NCBI RefSeq assembly: GCF_963678635.1
Contig: NC_087062.1
Location: 91,923,845-91,987,844 of the forward strand
DNA from: Symsagittifera roscoffensis
Taxonomy: Eukaryota; Xenacoelomorpha; Acoela; Convolutidae
Reading direction: 5' to 3'
DNA length: 64,000 nt
The notes beneath the pieces are model-generated. The model searched no databases. It had not been told where the DNA came from and saw only the letters and a list, made by a program, of their open reading frames with translations. The position numbers and the translations under genes were made by a program. Of this stretch, positions 1 to 11,700 are shown in pieces. Numbering within the stretch: position 1 is the stretch's first letter; every line of letters begins with the position of its first letter.

Positions 1-205
1 GAATGAGCAATTTCTATGCAAGAAATGCTGCTCACATTTACAAAAGAGCCCAAAATTTTGTAGTGGCGAAATTTTGTAATTATAAGGCAAATATCAAACA
101 GGTTTAGGAAACTTTTGTAGTTTTGTTTTTTTTTGTAGTATTTTAACTGAAATGAAATTGTAGGAGCAAACCCATTTTGCCTAATTTAAACGAAACATGT
201 ATTAC

Positions 206-3200
206 TTACTTAGTCCAAGTATCTCTGAAATCAAAGAAACCCAAGAAACTCACCACGTGCAACAGAGTAAAATTTTCAAGACAATCACCCATACTGACAA
301 CAAGAAAGCTGCTACTACAGTATATGTGAGACACGTAGCCTTTAAGGAATTAATTCTAAACTCACCTGGTGGACTTGGATCGAGATCTGGTGTTCTCCTT
401 CCTCTTGCGTCTTCCGAATCTGTCCCTCGAGGAGTTAGACCTCGACCTGAACATACGAAACAGAAATGAACAGCAATAAGAAAGTGCTAGAAAAAATAGA
501 AATTAGCCTTGAAGAGCAAAAATTCGACTAGGTCTAGGATTTGATGATCTGCGACTAACTGCAATTAGGAGATTTTGGGTCTCATGCACTAACCACCGAA
601 TAAAGCAGCTAGATATGCTAACAAATTGCCAATTCTATTCAGCAAAAGTGGCAGCAAATACAAACAGACTCAATTTTGCGAGTAAAATTTGAAATATAAC
701 AAAGTGAAGGCATCCACACTAACTTAACATGTAACAAATCGCAAAGCATAAAGCTGCATTATGTATAAAAACCGCATTCAAAAAATTGTGAGACATATTG
801 AATTACAAAATTTATTACTAGTCGAATGTCAAAGATATGCTATCAAAAAGCTTAAAGGTGCTCCAAAGATGGGACCAATATTTGCGACTTGGGTTAGAAA
901 AAAAGAAGGTTCTTAATAATAAACTTATCTGACTGTAGTGTAATAACATTTAAGAATCCAATGAAAACTCACCTCGTTCTCTGTCTTCGTGGTGAAGATG
1001 TACTCTTCGACCTGAAACAGGAAAAGCGTGAACAAACTATGAACTGCACAGATCTGTCACATCTTTTAGCACCACATCATCTATCACGACAAACGGCCAT
1101 TCAGCCCCTGTTACCTCGATTACATACATACACTGAACAGAAAAAGCGAAGATCTCGGATAGATGAAGACTGTTTAGAGACAAGAGTACAATGAAATAAT
1201 AGCAAGTAAGAAGCAAGTATGCAAGTCATTTTACCACGCTTTCGAAGCAGTAGAGATGTCTAGAAGAGTGGTTGCTCATTTCGCCAGTGCTGTCGCGACT
1301 GACGAGGATCTTTGCGGAGCGGTGCGCAAAATAAAGTTGAACAGATGCTGACCAACTTTGATAAAAAACTCTATTTGCAAAAATGAAAGAGCTCTTCATT
1401 CATTTTCATTTTACGTGGAATTTAACACAGAGGCGAAGTGGAGCTTCGCATCACTTGCGATACAAAAATGTACGACTATGAATTGTATGAAAAATTCCTG
1501 AACCAACTACTTGCATCAGTAGAAAACTTCACAAGGAGCTTTCAAAACGCCTAAAAGAAACCGAACCTTTTAGCGGGACCTAAGCCGGCTTAAAATTAGC
1601 AGACACGAAAGTCTTTCGAAAATTTTCAGTTTCGACAAAAAACAGGTCCCGAGTGAAATCGAACTAAGGGGATTTGTCGTCTCAAGCAAAGGTATTACCA
1701 CTGCACTAAATGCACAGAACACTCCTTGAATTTGTAAAGAAACAATTTTTCAAATTTTTTTATGAACAGCATGAAAAAAATTTAAAAAGCGAAAAAAAAT
1801 AGGCAGAACTTCTTGGAACTCAATTCCTTCTTGGAACCCAAAAACTTCTTGGAACCCAAAACCGGACACAAAAATGTTTTTTTTTTAATTCGAGAAAAAA
1901 TGCCCAAATTTTAGGCGAACTTGGCGCTGCGGTAAGTAGGCTGGCAAAAAAGCAGACACATATTTTTTGACGCGAGGACAAATTTCCGTTTACAAAAAAA
2001 GGTCCTGCCCGGATTCGAACCATTGACCTTTGTCTTCATAGACAAGGATTACCTCTTCGCCACATGTGCGAAATAAAAAGCGATTTATGATTTCATGTGA
2101 ACCAAAGGTAAAAAATGATTCAAATGATTCTGTTATAAAAATTCTACATTCAGGTTTGATAACGCTTGCTCATCGCAAGCGTAAAAATAAACTCTTTAAA
2201 AAATCCGAACCTTGATGGACAACAAAAAGAGGCGTCATTATCTAAAACTTGCAAGATAATTTTCCCCCTTTTTAGCTCAAAAAAAAACTTGATGCGGCAT
2301 CATGGCGTGGCGTATCGTGATCAGTGATCTTAAGACCCTTTCGCCCTACCCCTTGAAATAATTGGGACGTGGTTGGTTCTCGGAAGATTGGGGGATGTTT
2401 TTGCTTTGCCTGAAGTTCAGGAGACGTGGCGTGAACAGAAGAGTATCTGGCGCTGGCGGAGAGCAGAGAGGCGGAGGAGGAAGAGGGGCGGCGAAGGAAG
2501 GACGGAAGGAAGGAAGACAAGGAGCATTGAGAAGAGTGTGATGAGATGATGATGCGAGTAGTTTTAAGAAGTGGAGGAGGAGGATGTTGACCTACAAGTA
2601 CACATTCATCTTTAACCTCATTCATCCTCAGCATCTATACACTCCCCACTTCCAATGATTAAGAACAGTTAAGTACATCCTATCACACTAACCTAATTTC
2701 ATATTCCAAAAAATCTCACTCGTGCGCTTCAATTATAAATCGGGAAAAACAGAAATCACGAACGAATTATACCATCTCATTTTTTTTAACATCAAGGCAT
2801 CCTTTATTCAATTAACTTTACATTAAATATCGTTAGCCAATTGCCAAAAAACAGTACGAAATTGTTGCGGTGGCGACTGCGGCACCGCCGCAACAAACAT
2901 TCTAAATATATTCATCACGTTCTACTGTATCAATATTCGAAATCACATGCATGCATTCTCTACCCATCAAAAAACATTGATAGCAGCTTAAGGGTGACCA
3001 ATAGATGGAGTGATGGATGCATGAGGTTGTGCAGCCTACCTTCTTCCACGGCCTCCTCGTCCTCGGTCGCGACTGCGGCTCCTGCTCCTGCTTCTGTCCC
3101 TGCGTCTTCCGCCACCACCGCCTCCGAATCTATCTTCGCCTCTTCTCTTCCCATGGGACAACTCAACTCGCACTCGGCATCCACACACAGTCCTGTAACG

Positions 3201-3738
3201 ATTGCTTAAATGGTTCATTTTTAAAATACTGCTTGTTTTATTAGATTTTGCGGGGATTTATAAATCTCAATATCACTCATAAAGATCATGCCCAGAAAAC
3301 AGTTTTGAGTTTCCTTTTTCAAAGCCATGCCGAACATCATAGCATTTTAACATAAATTTAGAAAATTATTGCTGCACCCGATAGACCAAATATTGGATAT
3401 TATAAAATTTTGGATAAATTAAAAAAAATTTTAAATTTATTTTTTTTCCTTGAAGAACGCCTGAGAACTCTAATAGTCAGTAGCAATCCTTGGCACCTGC
3501 ATAACAAAGTTTCAAACGTGAGTGATATAACTTACGCTCCATCGAGTTTGTCGACGGCGTAGTCGGCGTCCTCTCGCTCGTAGAACTCGACAAATGCAAA
3601 TCCGGGGGGCGAGCGGGCTATCCAGACTGTCTTGATCTCCCCACACTTCTCGAACTTGCGTCTTATCTCGTTCTCCTCCCCATTGTTGCCTAGATTGCCA
3701 ATGTACACTTTGTGCACTTCGTCTCCTCTGCCGGGCAT
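206..3738 (-). CDS. SR splicing factor (SRSF3/SRSF7-like), spliced gene
   Basis: Nuclear pre-mRNA splicing factor of the short-SR class. Exons read on the minus strand: 3536-3738 (ATG at 3736-3738), 3040-3192, 973-1011, 366-446 and 206-224. Every junction has GT donor and AG acceptor and keeps frame. Exon 1 is a complete RRM start (VYIGNLG as RNP2, GFAFVEFY as RNP1). Exon 2 finishes the RRM (RVRVEL, the hallmark end of SRSF3/7 and fly Rbp1) and enters a Gly spacer followed by Arg-Ser dipeptides. Exons 3 and 4 add more RS sequence (SKSTSS..., SRSNSSRDR...). No CCHC knuckle lies between RRM and RS, so it is closer to SRSF3 than SRSF7. The last exon gives RDTWTK then TAA at 206-208, but a GTAAGT donor overlaps the stop, so this exon may be internal and the gene may continue left of the window. 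Confidence 0.88.
447..972 (-). other. Intron of the SR gene, no feature seen
   Basis: A/T-rich intron between the 39-nt exon and the next RS exon. I see no conserved ORF, RNA gene or repeat in it. Confidence 0.5.
1557..1722 (-). repeat. tRNA-derived SINE copy 1
   Basis: Read on the minus strand it starts with a tRNA-like head: A-box-like TAGTGCAGTGGTAATAC near 1704-1720 and B-box-like AGTTCGATTTC near 1657-1670, followed by GGACC, a T-run and a tail containing TGTCTGCT and AAGCCGGCTTAGG. The acceptor-stem ends do not pair, so it is not a working tRNA gene. Head and tail features recur at 1912-2071 and 38255-38412, which supports a dispersed SINE family. Confidence 0.55.
1912..2071 (-). repeat. 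tRNA-derived SINE copy 2
   Basis: Minus-strand head with A box TGGCGAAGAGGTAA and a perfect B box GGTTCGAATCC (about 2013-2023), ending GGCAGGACC, then a T-run and the shared TGTCTGCT word. The T-stem is poorly paired and the anticodon loop has six bases, so a functional tRNA is unlikely. It lies in the same SR-gene intron as copy 1. Confidence 0.6.
2390..2600. other. Purine/pyrimidine-biased tract in the SR-gene intron
   Basis: About 200 bp that are strongly G/A-rich on the plus strand (GGAGGAAGAGGGGCGGCG, repeated GGAAGGAAG) and therefore pyrimidine-rich in the SR transcript. Minus-strand ORFs here are low-complexity and do not join in frame to the SR exons. A splicing-regulatory pyrimidine tract is possible but only inferred. 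Confidence 0.4.
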
Positions 3739-4647
3739 TGTTGATCAGTTCACACGATTTGATCTGAAATCACTAACTGTTAAAATGGTTCTTTTTTCGA
3801 TACTTGGTTTTTTTTCAATTCTCTATAATTTTAAATTATTCAGTTTGTTAAACCGAAAAAAGAAACATTCACTACCACCGAAAATAGAAACTACACAATA
3901 GAGACCTGCTTTTGCTTTTTAACTCACAGCCAGAAAAAAAAACTAAAATGCATCTTTTCAGATAATGCACTTCTATTCAATCAGTCATATTTAAAATTAA
4001 CAGAGGTGAAATAGAGCTTCCTCTACTTTGCTAAAAAGTATTTCAAAGAAAAATATTACTACTAGGAACAATCATCACATACTCCTCCGTCGATTTTACT
4101 TGCAAAATTATCGAAACTACAACCTGTATCAGACGCATACAGACGCAAACCGGAGCTTCGCACCACTTACGAAACACCGTCAATATAGCATGGCTAACTA
4201 GCTCTTAAAAATGACAAAAAAGTTGAAAAAAGAACCAAGTATAGAAAAAATTAGGTATATCATTAGATCTGTCATACAAACAATAGCTAAAAAAAAACTT
4301 GAGAAAAATTCAATTTTATTTTCATGAAAATCTATTTTTGCCTTGCAAAACGACCCAATATGAGGCAACTAAGCCGACAGAACATGCGCCGAAACATTTA
4401 TAGCCAACAGTACCAGTTCAGTAACAAAATTCAATTATGCTAAGTCGTAATCGTTATAGGGCAATAAAGAATCAAGAAAAACTTTTTGGCACTGAAAAGA
4501 TATTGATTGAAAATATATTGGTTGCTGCGCAAGGAGCAGAGAAATTCCTACCACAAACCACAATGACTGTTCTTTACTTGACTACAGTTATCATCCACAA
4601 AACAAATCACTGAATGAATTTTTTTAAATTCAATTTTGAGGTGCATA
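3739..4647. other. Upstream flank of the SR gene, no gene seen
   Basis: A/T-rich non-coding DNA that should hold the SR promoter; no clear TATA or initiator stands out. It has short copies of a dispersed module (AGAGGTGAAATAGAGCTTCC near 4002, CGGAGCTTCGCACCACTTAC near 4150) also found near 1431 and 23944. Confidence 0.45.
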
Positions 4648-4988
4648 TACAAAACAGTCCCATACAAAACAGTCCAATTCAAAACAGTCCGGTTTAAGGT
4701 CGCCGGTGGGCGCGCGTCGCCGCTTTGCGGTGATAACCGGCTCTAAATTTCGTATTAAGTCCTACCCTCTGTTGGCAAGCTCGCAATACGTTGGCGCGAC
4801 TGCGGCGGTCACTATTTTGTTCATTATGCTTGTTGAACAAAGGACAATTCTCGGCCTCCCGGCTTGTTAAAACAATTATTAATTGGGACTGTTTTTCGGA
4901 CTGTTTTGTATTGGACTGTTTTTTCGTTCATTTTCATACTTTTCCGGACTGTTTTGTATTGCACTGTTTTGTATGGGACTGTTTTGTA
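4648..4988. mobile_element. Foldback/MITE-like element with iterated terminal inverted repeats
   Basis: The left arm (4648-4693) is three consecutive variants of TACAAAACAGTCC. The right arm (about 4944-4988) is the near-exact reverse complement of the whole left arm (GGACTGTTTTGTA variants). The interior is GC-rich at its left end (GTCGCCGGTGGGCGCGCGTC) and has no transposase ORF, so this would be a non-autonomous DNA element. Iterated terminal words are typical of transposase-binding sites; the superfamily cannot be named from this copy. Confidence 0.7.
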
Positions 4989-5149
4989 CAGACACGAATT
5001 TTGAGATTTGCAACTGACTGAAAAGCAAAAAATTTGTTACTAGATTAGTTTACTTGTGTGGTCCCTCAAAAAAGCTGTAGTCCCTAACAAAACCGTAGGT
5101 ACAGTATTTGGTTAACTCTAACAGTAAGCATCTTAACTTCTCTTTGCTG

Positions 5150-5290
5150 TTGACAAAACTGGCCAAGTTAGCCTAGAGGGTACGAATCCGGTTACCGACC
5201 CCAATGCAGATGCTCGAAACCCGTGCGGGCTTGTCTTATTAGAAAATAGGCGGGAGCAACCATCTCAACTAGTTTTGTCACTGGAACAAA
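5150..5290 (+). repeat. tRNA-like SINE head, second type
   Basis: Plus-strand A-box match TAGCCTAGAGGG near 5170 and B-box-like GCTCGAAACCC near 5213, about 45 bp apart as in tRNA-derived SINEs. The family differs from the 1557/1912 copies. No poly-A tail or target duplication is evident. Confidence 0.4.
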
Positions 5291-5994
5291 CAAGTTAAAT
5301 AGTACCAAAACTAGTGCCAATTTTTCTCGACAACCGAAAACAAAAACAAGCGCCAAATTTCAATGGTGGGAACAGTTACACTAATTACTGAAACTGTAGA
5401 AAAAAACTGATAGCCGTTCATTGGAAAGACATAAATGAAAAACCCAGAATGTCCCACCAAGCATGTTTTAATTATGAAACTTAATTCTGTGTAAGACATG
5501 CATTTCATACAAACGCATATTTCATACAAATTGAATTTTCATGGGATATAAAATTAGTTAAATCGACGTATGGATTACGTTTCGATAACTAAATCTGTTA
5601 CTTATCTTGTAAAAACAAAGTTATCTTGTGAAAAATTCTTTTTCTTTCCCTAAATCCATTTGAGGGAGGGGGTTTGATTGTACGATTCATCTGCAGAAAC
5701 CGTATTGACGTGTCGGAATAGCCGTATCGAAGTTTTTAGAAAAAAACAATTGATTTCTTTTGGAAAACGTTCACCCTCATGCAATATCTGGTGATAATAC
5801 AAATGATAATTCTGTGTTCATTAACAGAACATAGCAATTAGGTCGGTGGCAAATCAATGAACAGAATTGTCTAAGAGCAGAGAAGGTCAAGGAGCAGAAA
5901 AGCAGACAAAAATCTATCTATATGATATTCGATAAAAGCAACTATTAAAATCGTCAATAATACCAAGGAAATGAATAAATCATACATGAATTGA
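5291..5994. other. Intergenic, nothing recognised
   Basis: A/T-rich sequence with short random ORFs on both strands. I see no gene, RNA or repeat. Confidence 0.4.
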
Positions 5995-6238
5995 ACAAGA
6001 CTGCTCGTATCAGGGCGAAGCCCTGAATGTTCCGACTGCCTTTTAAGGTTTATGGAGCAGCAGTAATAACATAAAAAATTAAATGAAAACAAAACTAAAT
6101 TTATTTTTTCTTAAATTTGAAATTTTTTATGAAAATCATCCCCCCACACGCCATATAAAGTACAACAAGACTGCTCGTATCAGGGCGAAGCCCTGAATGT
6201 TCCGACTGCCTTTTAAGGTTTATGGAGCAGTAATAACA
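5995..6238. repeat. Two copies of a ~65-bp hairpin repeat
   Basis: Copies at about 5995-6068 and 6170-6238 carry an inner perfect hairpin CAGGGC-GAA-GCCCTG, then GTTCCGACTGCC, and are bounded by CTGCTC and GAGCAG in inverted orientation. Two more copies occur at 9592-9740. Each pair sits just beside 359-bp repeat units, so the two repeats probably belong to one mobile family. Confidence 0.7.
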
Positions 6239-6280
6239 TAAAAAAATTCAATGAAATAAAAAAAAATGAAAAAAAAAATA

Positions 6281-7310
6281 GGCAAATAGGCTTCTTTTAA
6301 CCAATTTGGAACGATTTGTAAGATGGATTAACTCTCCGCTTACGCGTTAACAACGCGAAATATATCGCGCGCTAATTGTCCCAAATTGGCCAAAATGGCA
6401 ATCTTTCAACCCCCGTAACTTTACGAAAAATGATCACAGGTGAAATATCTTTTCAAATTTGAGCTCAGGACAACAATACCTTTCGAATGATATAAAAAAT
6501 TCCGTCAAAAATGGCTAGTTAAAAAGTCGAAATTTGTCTGAAGAAAAAAAAACCCACCCCGAGCACAAATATTCCGTTACTTTCGTATCGAAAGTCGGAA
6601 CAAAAAGATAGATTTCGTACCTTGTAACAAATCAATTATGGCAAATAAGCTTCGTTCAACCAATTTGGAACGATTTATAAGAAGGATTAAATCTCCGCTT
6701 ACGCGTTAATAGCGCGAATTATATCGCGCGTTAATTGTCCCAAATTGGTCAAAATGGCAATCTTTAAACCCTCATAACTTTACGCAAAATGATCACAGGT
6801 GAAATATCTTTTCAAATTTGAGCTCAGGACAACAATACCTTTCGAATGATATAAAAAATTCCGTCAAAAATGGCTAGTTAAAAAGTCGAAATTTGTCTGA
6901 AGAAAAAAAAACCCACCCCGAGCACAAATATTCCGTTACTTTCGTATCGAAAGTCGGAACAAAAAGATAGATTTCGTTCCTTGTAACAAATCAATTATGG
7001 CAAATAAGCTTCGTTCAACCAATTTGGAACAATTTATAAGATGGATTAACTCTCCGCTAACGCGTTAACAACGCGAAATATATCGCGCGTTAATTGTCCC
7101 AAATTGGCAATCTTTAAACCCCCGAAACTTTACGAAAAATGATCACAGGTAAAATATCTTTTCAAATTTAAGCTCAGGACAACAATGGCTTTCGAATGAT
7201 ATAAAAAAATTCCGTCAAAAATGGCTAGTTAAAAAGTCGAAATTTGTCTGAAGAAAAAAAAACCCACCCCGAGCACACATATTCCGTTACTTTCGTATCG
7301 AAAGTCGATT
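6281..7310. repeat. 359-bp tandem repeat, three units
   Basis: Units start at 6281, 6640 and 6999 (GGCAAATAAGCTTC...), giving a 359-bp period with high identity. Each unit has a palindromic CG core (TATCGCGCGTTAATTG with CCGCTTACGCGTTAA) and ends in CGTATCGAAAGTCGGAAC, the complement of the GTTCCGACT word in the 65-bp hairpin repeat. No ORF. Diverged units lie at 9860-10640 and 12240-12520. Confidence 0.8.
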
Positions 7311-8703
7311 TGAGAACTTTTCATGAAATTATTGTTCCGACTCTGACATGAAAAGTTTCTAAAAAAGTCTTGATCAATTTATTCAGTTTATGCAGTATCT
7401 ATTAGTTTTTTTTAGTATCGAATGATATTCATCAGTTTTTCTGTTCTTAGACTCAATCTTCGCTTAGAACATTCTGTTCATTGAGTGGCCACCAACAATT
7501 CGTATCATTCTTTTTCAGATTAGCTTATAAAAATTAATATTTTTCTGCTCTTTGACCATTTTTCTTATTGCTCCGCCTCTTTTTGTCTCATAAAAATCTT
7601 ATCAATTTGTAACATACACTACGCGTTCACAGAAAAATGACAAAAAATCTGCCGCAAATAATCCCGATCCCAAATTGTCAATTTTCATTTTTTAATATTA
7701 CAAAAAAGGAACGCAGGTGAAATATCCCGAGCGCAAGGCATACGTATTTTCGAAAAACCTAACAGAACGCCCTGAGCAAACGTAAAAACATATATTTTTT
7801 TCAAGTTCCAAACGTCTATATTTTTTATTTCAACCTGTTTACTTCAACTGTTTTTTTTATTTTACTGAAAGTGGCAACTTTTTTGGAACACTCAATCAAA
7901 TATACAAGCAGCGAAATGAAAACCTAGTTCGTAACTTTTACTTACCAATTTGAAATGGATCCAGATTTTTACAAATTTTACTGCTCACCAAAATAATTAA
8001 TCTGATAGTTACATAAGATAATTTTTTTGCTTAAATGTTAAGCAGTTTTCCTAATAAATACAAATGATTTCAGCACCAAGGGGAAGATAATGTTATGTAA
8101 GGACGATAAGCGTGAAAGAGTCAGGACAAGGAAAGAGAGGAGACCACGTAAATAAGATATCAGATTTGTATCGATGGAACAGAGCAAATTGTTATAACCA
8201 ACATGGCACAGTCGGGCATAACATAGATTTACACGGGACAGAGGAAACAACAATGAATGAATTAGCACAACTCACGCAATTGGAACTTGGTGACTCACCG
8301 AAATAAGTTAAGACACCAGTGCCTCATTTAAAACATACAGCTGATCATTATATCAAATCATGTCAGGACAAACAATAATTCAAAAAGACACAATACATAC
8401 CAACTAATCGCTCACAACCACGTAAATTCATAATTTAGAGATTATGGTACGATATTGTGCATCTTATTCAGTGCCAACAATCAAAAATATACAAAGACTC
8501 AATTTGGTCCCAACTGAATACAAAAGTGCTTGGTAAGCTTTAGTGAAAAGTAGAAGTAATAATGGGATAATGAATAGCACTTATAGTAGTACGACCAGCA
8601 TAAAGTTGCCACCCTCTCCCTGTCCAAAAGACCTTTCGTGGAATTTTCATCGCATATGTAGTAGAATCAGAAACAGAGAATAGTCACACTATACTAATGA
8701 CGA
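7311..8703. other. Intergenic, 3' flank of the PDI gene
   Basis: A/T-rich sequence. Inverted words GAACTTTTCATG and CATGAAAAGTTTC sit around 7316-7363 at the edge of the repeat block. ORFs here are short and without recognisable features. Confidence 0.4.
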
Positions 8704-11700
8704 CTATAACTCGTCTCGCATGTATGCTATGGCATCCTTCATGCTTTGCTTCACGAATGACTTCAAGTTGTCTGTCGTCTTCTCAATCGCAGAGTCCATC
8801 TTGTAAGCTTTAGTACCCATGTAGAACATCACAAAAGTTTCGTCGTCACTAAATGCCTAAAACAGACTAAATGGTTCAGATAAGCTCCAAAAGCATCTAA
8901 TCAAAGACTGAGATGGTGCTTTCGAATCCATGATATAGCTATAGCAACACCAAGTAAAAATCTATATCTCTGAACATACCTCAAAAATACCTAGCCATGA
9001 TGTTCAGGAGGGATCCAATCCCCCCCCCCCCCCCCCAAACAGACCAAGACCAAGCATAGCGTGTAAAATGCCTCTCCCTTAAACCCAAAAAACAGCTACG
9101 TGTTGAATGATCTATTCTGATTGGCTAAAAATTCGAGCTTATTATCCTTCCCGCTAGAGGGCTTTGGGCAGGAGGATGTTGACTTTGTCCTTCATAGTGA
9201 CAAATTCATAGTTCACTTGAGGAAAATCGAGGCTACTCATTTCTCACTAACAATTCTCAATCCAGAAATCGATCATAAATGTGCATTGTGATTTTATTTC
9301 AGAGGCAACTAGATGTTAGCTGTGACTAGCAGAAAAGTTTGAATTTTTCTGAGATTAATTTGATCATTATGATGTTATCTGATGAACTAGCGCGACCTTT
9401 TGGTGCTTGCATAGCTTCTCGGCCACTCCACAGTCCACTTCGTAAAAGTCCACTCCTTTCATGAGTCTGTCTTTGAAGTCATGATACACGTCCCTGTCCT
9501 TCACGTGCTGGTCAATACTGCAACAAAAATTACTCTGAGTAATGATTAAACTAACACTAAAAAGTTTTCATAATAAAAAATAACAAGACTGCTCGTATCA
9601 GGGCGAAGCCCTGAATGTTCCGACTGCCTTTTAAGCTTTATGGAGCAGTAGTAACAAAAACAAATTAAACAAGACTGCTCGTATCAGGGCGAGGCCCTGA
9701 ATGTTCCGACTGCCTTTTAATATTTATGGAGCAGTAATAACATCAAAAAATTAAATTAAATTAAGAAAATGAAATAAAAATTTCTAAATTTGAAATTTTT
9801 CATGAAAATCATCCCCCCACACGCCATTTAAAGAACAAAAGGATAGATTTCGCTCCTTGTAACAAATCAATTACGGCATATAATCTTCTTTCAACCAATT
9901 TGGAACGATTTCCAAGACGGATTAACTCTCCGCTTACGCGTTAATAGCGCGAAATATATCGCGCGTTAATTGACCCAAATTGGCCAAAATGGCAATCTTT
10001 AAACCCTCATAACTGTACGAAAAATGATCACAGGTGCAATATCTTTTCAAATTTAAGCTCAGGACAACAATAGCTTTCGAATGATGTAAAAAAATTCCGT
10101 CAAAAATGGCTAGTTAAAAAAAACTGAAGAAAAAAAACCCACCCCGAGCACAAATATTCCGTTACTTTCGTATCGAAAGTCGGAACAATAAAAAAAAATG
10201 AAAATTTTTTTTCTCCAAAATTTGAATTTTTTAATGAAATTATCCTCCCACACGCCATATAAATTAGAAAAGAATAGGTTTCGCTCCTTGTAACAAATCA
10301 ACTATGGCAAATAAGCTTCTTTCAACCAATTTGGAACAATTTCTAAGACGGATTAAATCTCCGCTTACGCGTTTATAGCGCGAATTATATGGCGCGTTAA
10401 TTGTCCCAAATTGGCCAAACTGGCAATCTTTAAACCCCCATAACTTTACGAAAAATGATCACAGTTGAAATATCTTTTCAAATTTAAGCTCAAGACAACA
10501 ATACCTTTTGAAGGACAAAAAAATTTCGTCAAAATGTCTAGTTAAAAAGTCGAAATTTGTCTGAAAAAAAACCCACCCGAGCACAATATTCCGTTACTTC
10601 TTCGTCCCTCGAAAGTCGGAATAATAATAAATTTGTTTTCAAGCTATGCGCGCTACAAAAATGTATAAAACTATATTTTAACATTCAAAGAGCACCAGCT
10701 TAAGTGGACACTGAAGGATATCCAGCCTGCTTAAACTGCCGCAAACAACCTTTCAATTCTTGAGAAGCATATGTTTGTCACAATTTGTTTGAATCGTAAA
10801 AAATGTTCCTTCTGTTACTTTGAAATTCGTTGACTATCTGATCATTTTGAAGAAGCTAAGAAAATAGGATATAGAACTGCAATGCTCAAAGCAAAAAAAG
10901 TCAAAAAAAGCAAAAAAAGGGTCTCAGATATGAAGACATATCAGGCAGCATGATTCATCAAAACATGTCTAAGTTAAACACTCGTTAAATTTACAACCGA
11001 TCAAACAACAAAATGTCTACCAAAAATATCTGTGAAAAGTTCCGAATCAACTATATTGTTGTCTCTTAACTTGTGCAAAAATATACTGAAAACTGATTCA
11101 TTCAAGTCAATAAATTTCGATAAATTTCCGTGTCAAATTTAGCCAGAATATTTAAAAAATTACGCGTACGTACAGATAACCGCTTTTTTTGTTATTTTAT
11201 ACTCAATTTTTGCTTTGTTTCGAGACAGTTGAGTCGTGTCTCTTCTTTTAAAGAATTAAGTGCTCCAAAATTTTCAATGAAGTTGTTAACGGACTCACTG
11301 CAATGTTGATATCATCTGATTTTACTCAGAAATTTTAGAAATTCATATACATATAGCTCAAACAAGGAACAGATTTGTTCGTTTCATCTTATAGTTCTTA
11401 CTTCCTCAAACTTTGGCCGCCTAAAAATTACTCACAGGAAAAAATTCTGCTGACGTTGTAGAACATTTAACACTGTTTTATTTGAAGTGCCATAAATCGA
11501 AGTCGCATACTGATAAAAGGCAATAAAATTCACGAAAAACTCAATTCACTTTACAGAAAGCAAAAAATTTCAGCGTAGGAACGATGGTACAATAGACAAA
11601 AAAAAACGAAATATTTTGTACGTCTGATATTCTTTTACTAATAAATTCAATTCTTGTAGATAATCATTGGATTTTTACGTTTTCAAAAAAAAAACAGTCG

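Noticed and set aside
2003-2071. Functional tRNA gene
   Set aside because: B box is perfect but T-stem, anticodon loop and acceptor stem do not form; SINE tail follows.
2272-2634. 120-codon minus-strand ORF in the SR-gene intron
   Set aside because: Low-complexity translation of a purine/pyrimidine tract with no in-frame splice link to the RS exons.
2841-3244. Plus-strand and alternative-frame ORFs over the SR exon 2
   Set aside because: Shadows of the RS-coding exon; codon bias comes from the AGC/AGG repeats on the minus strand.
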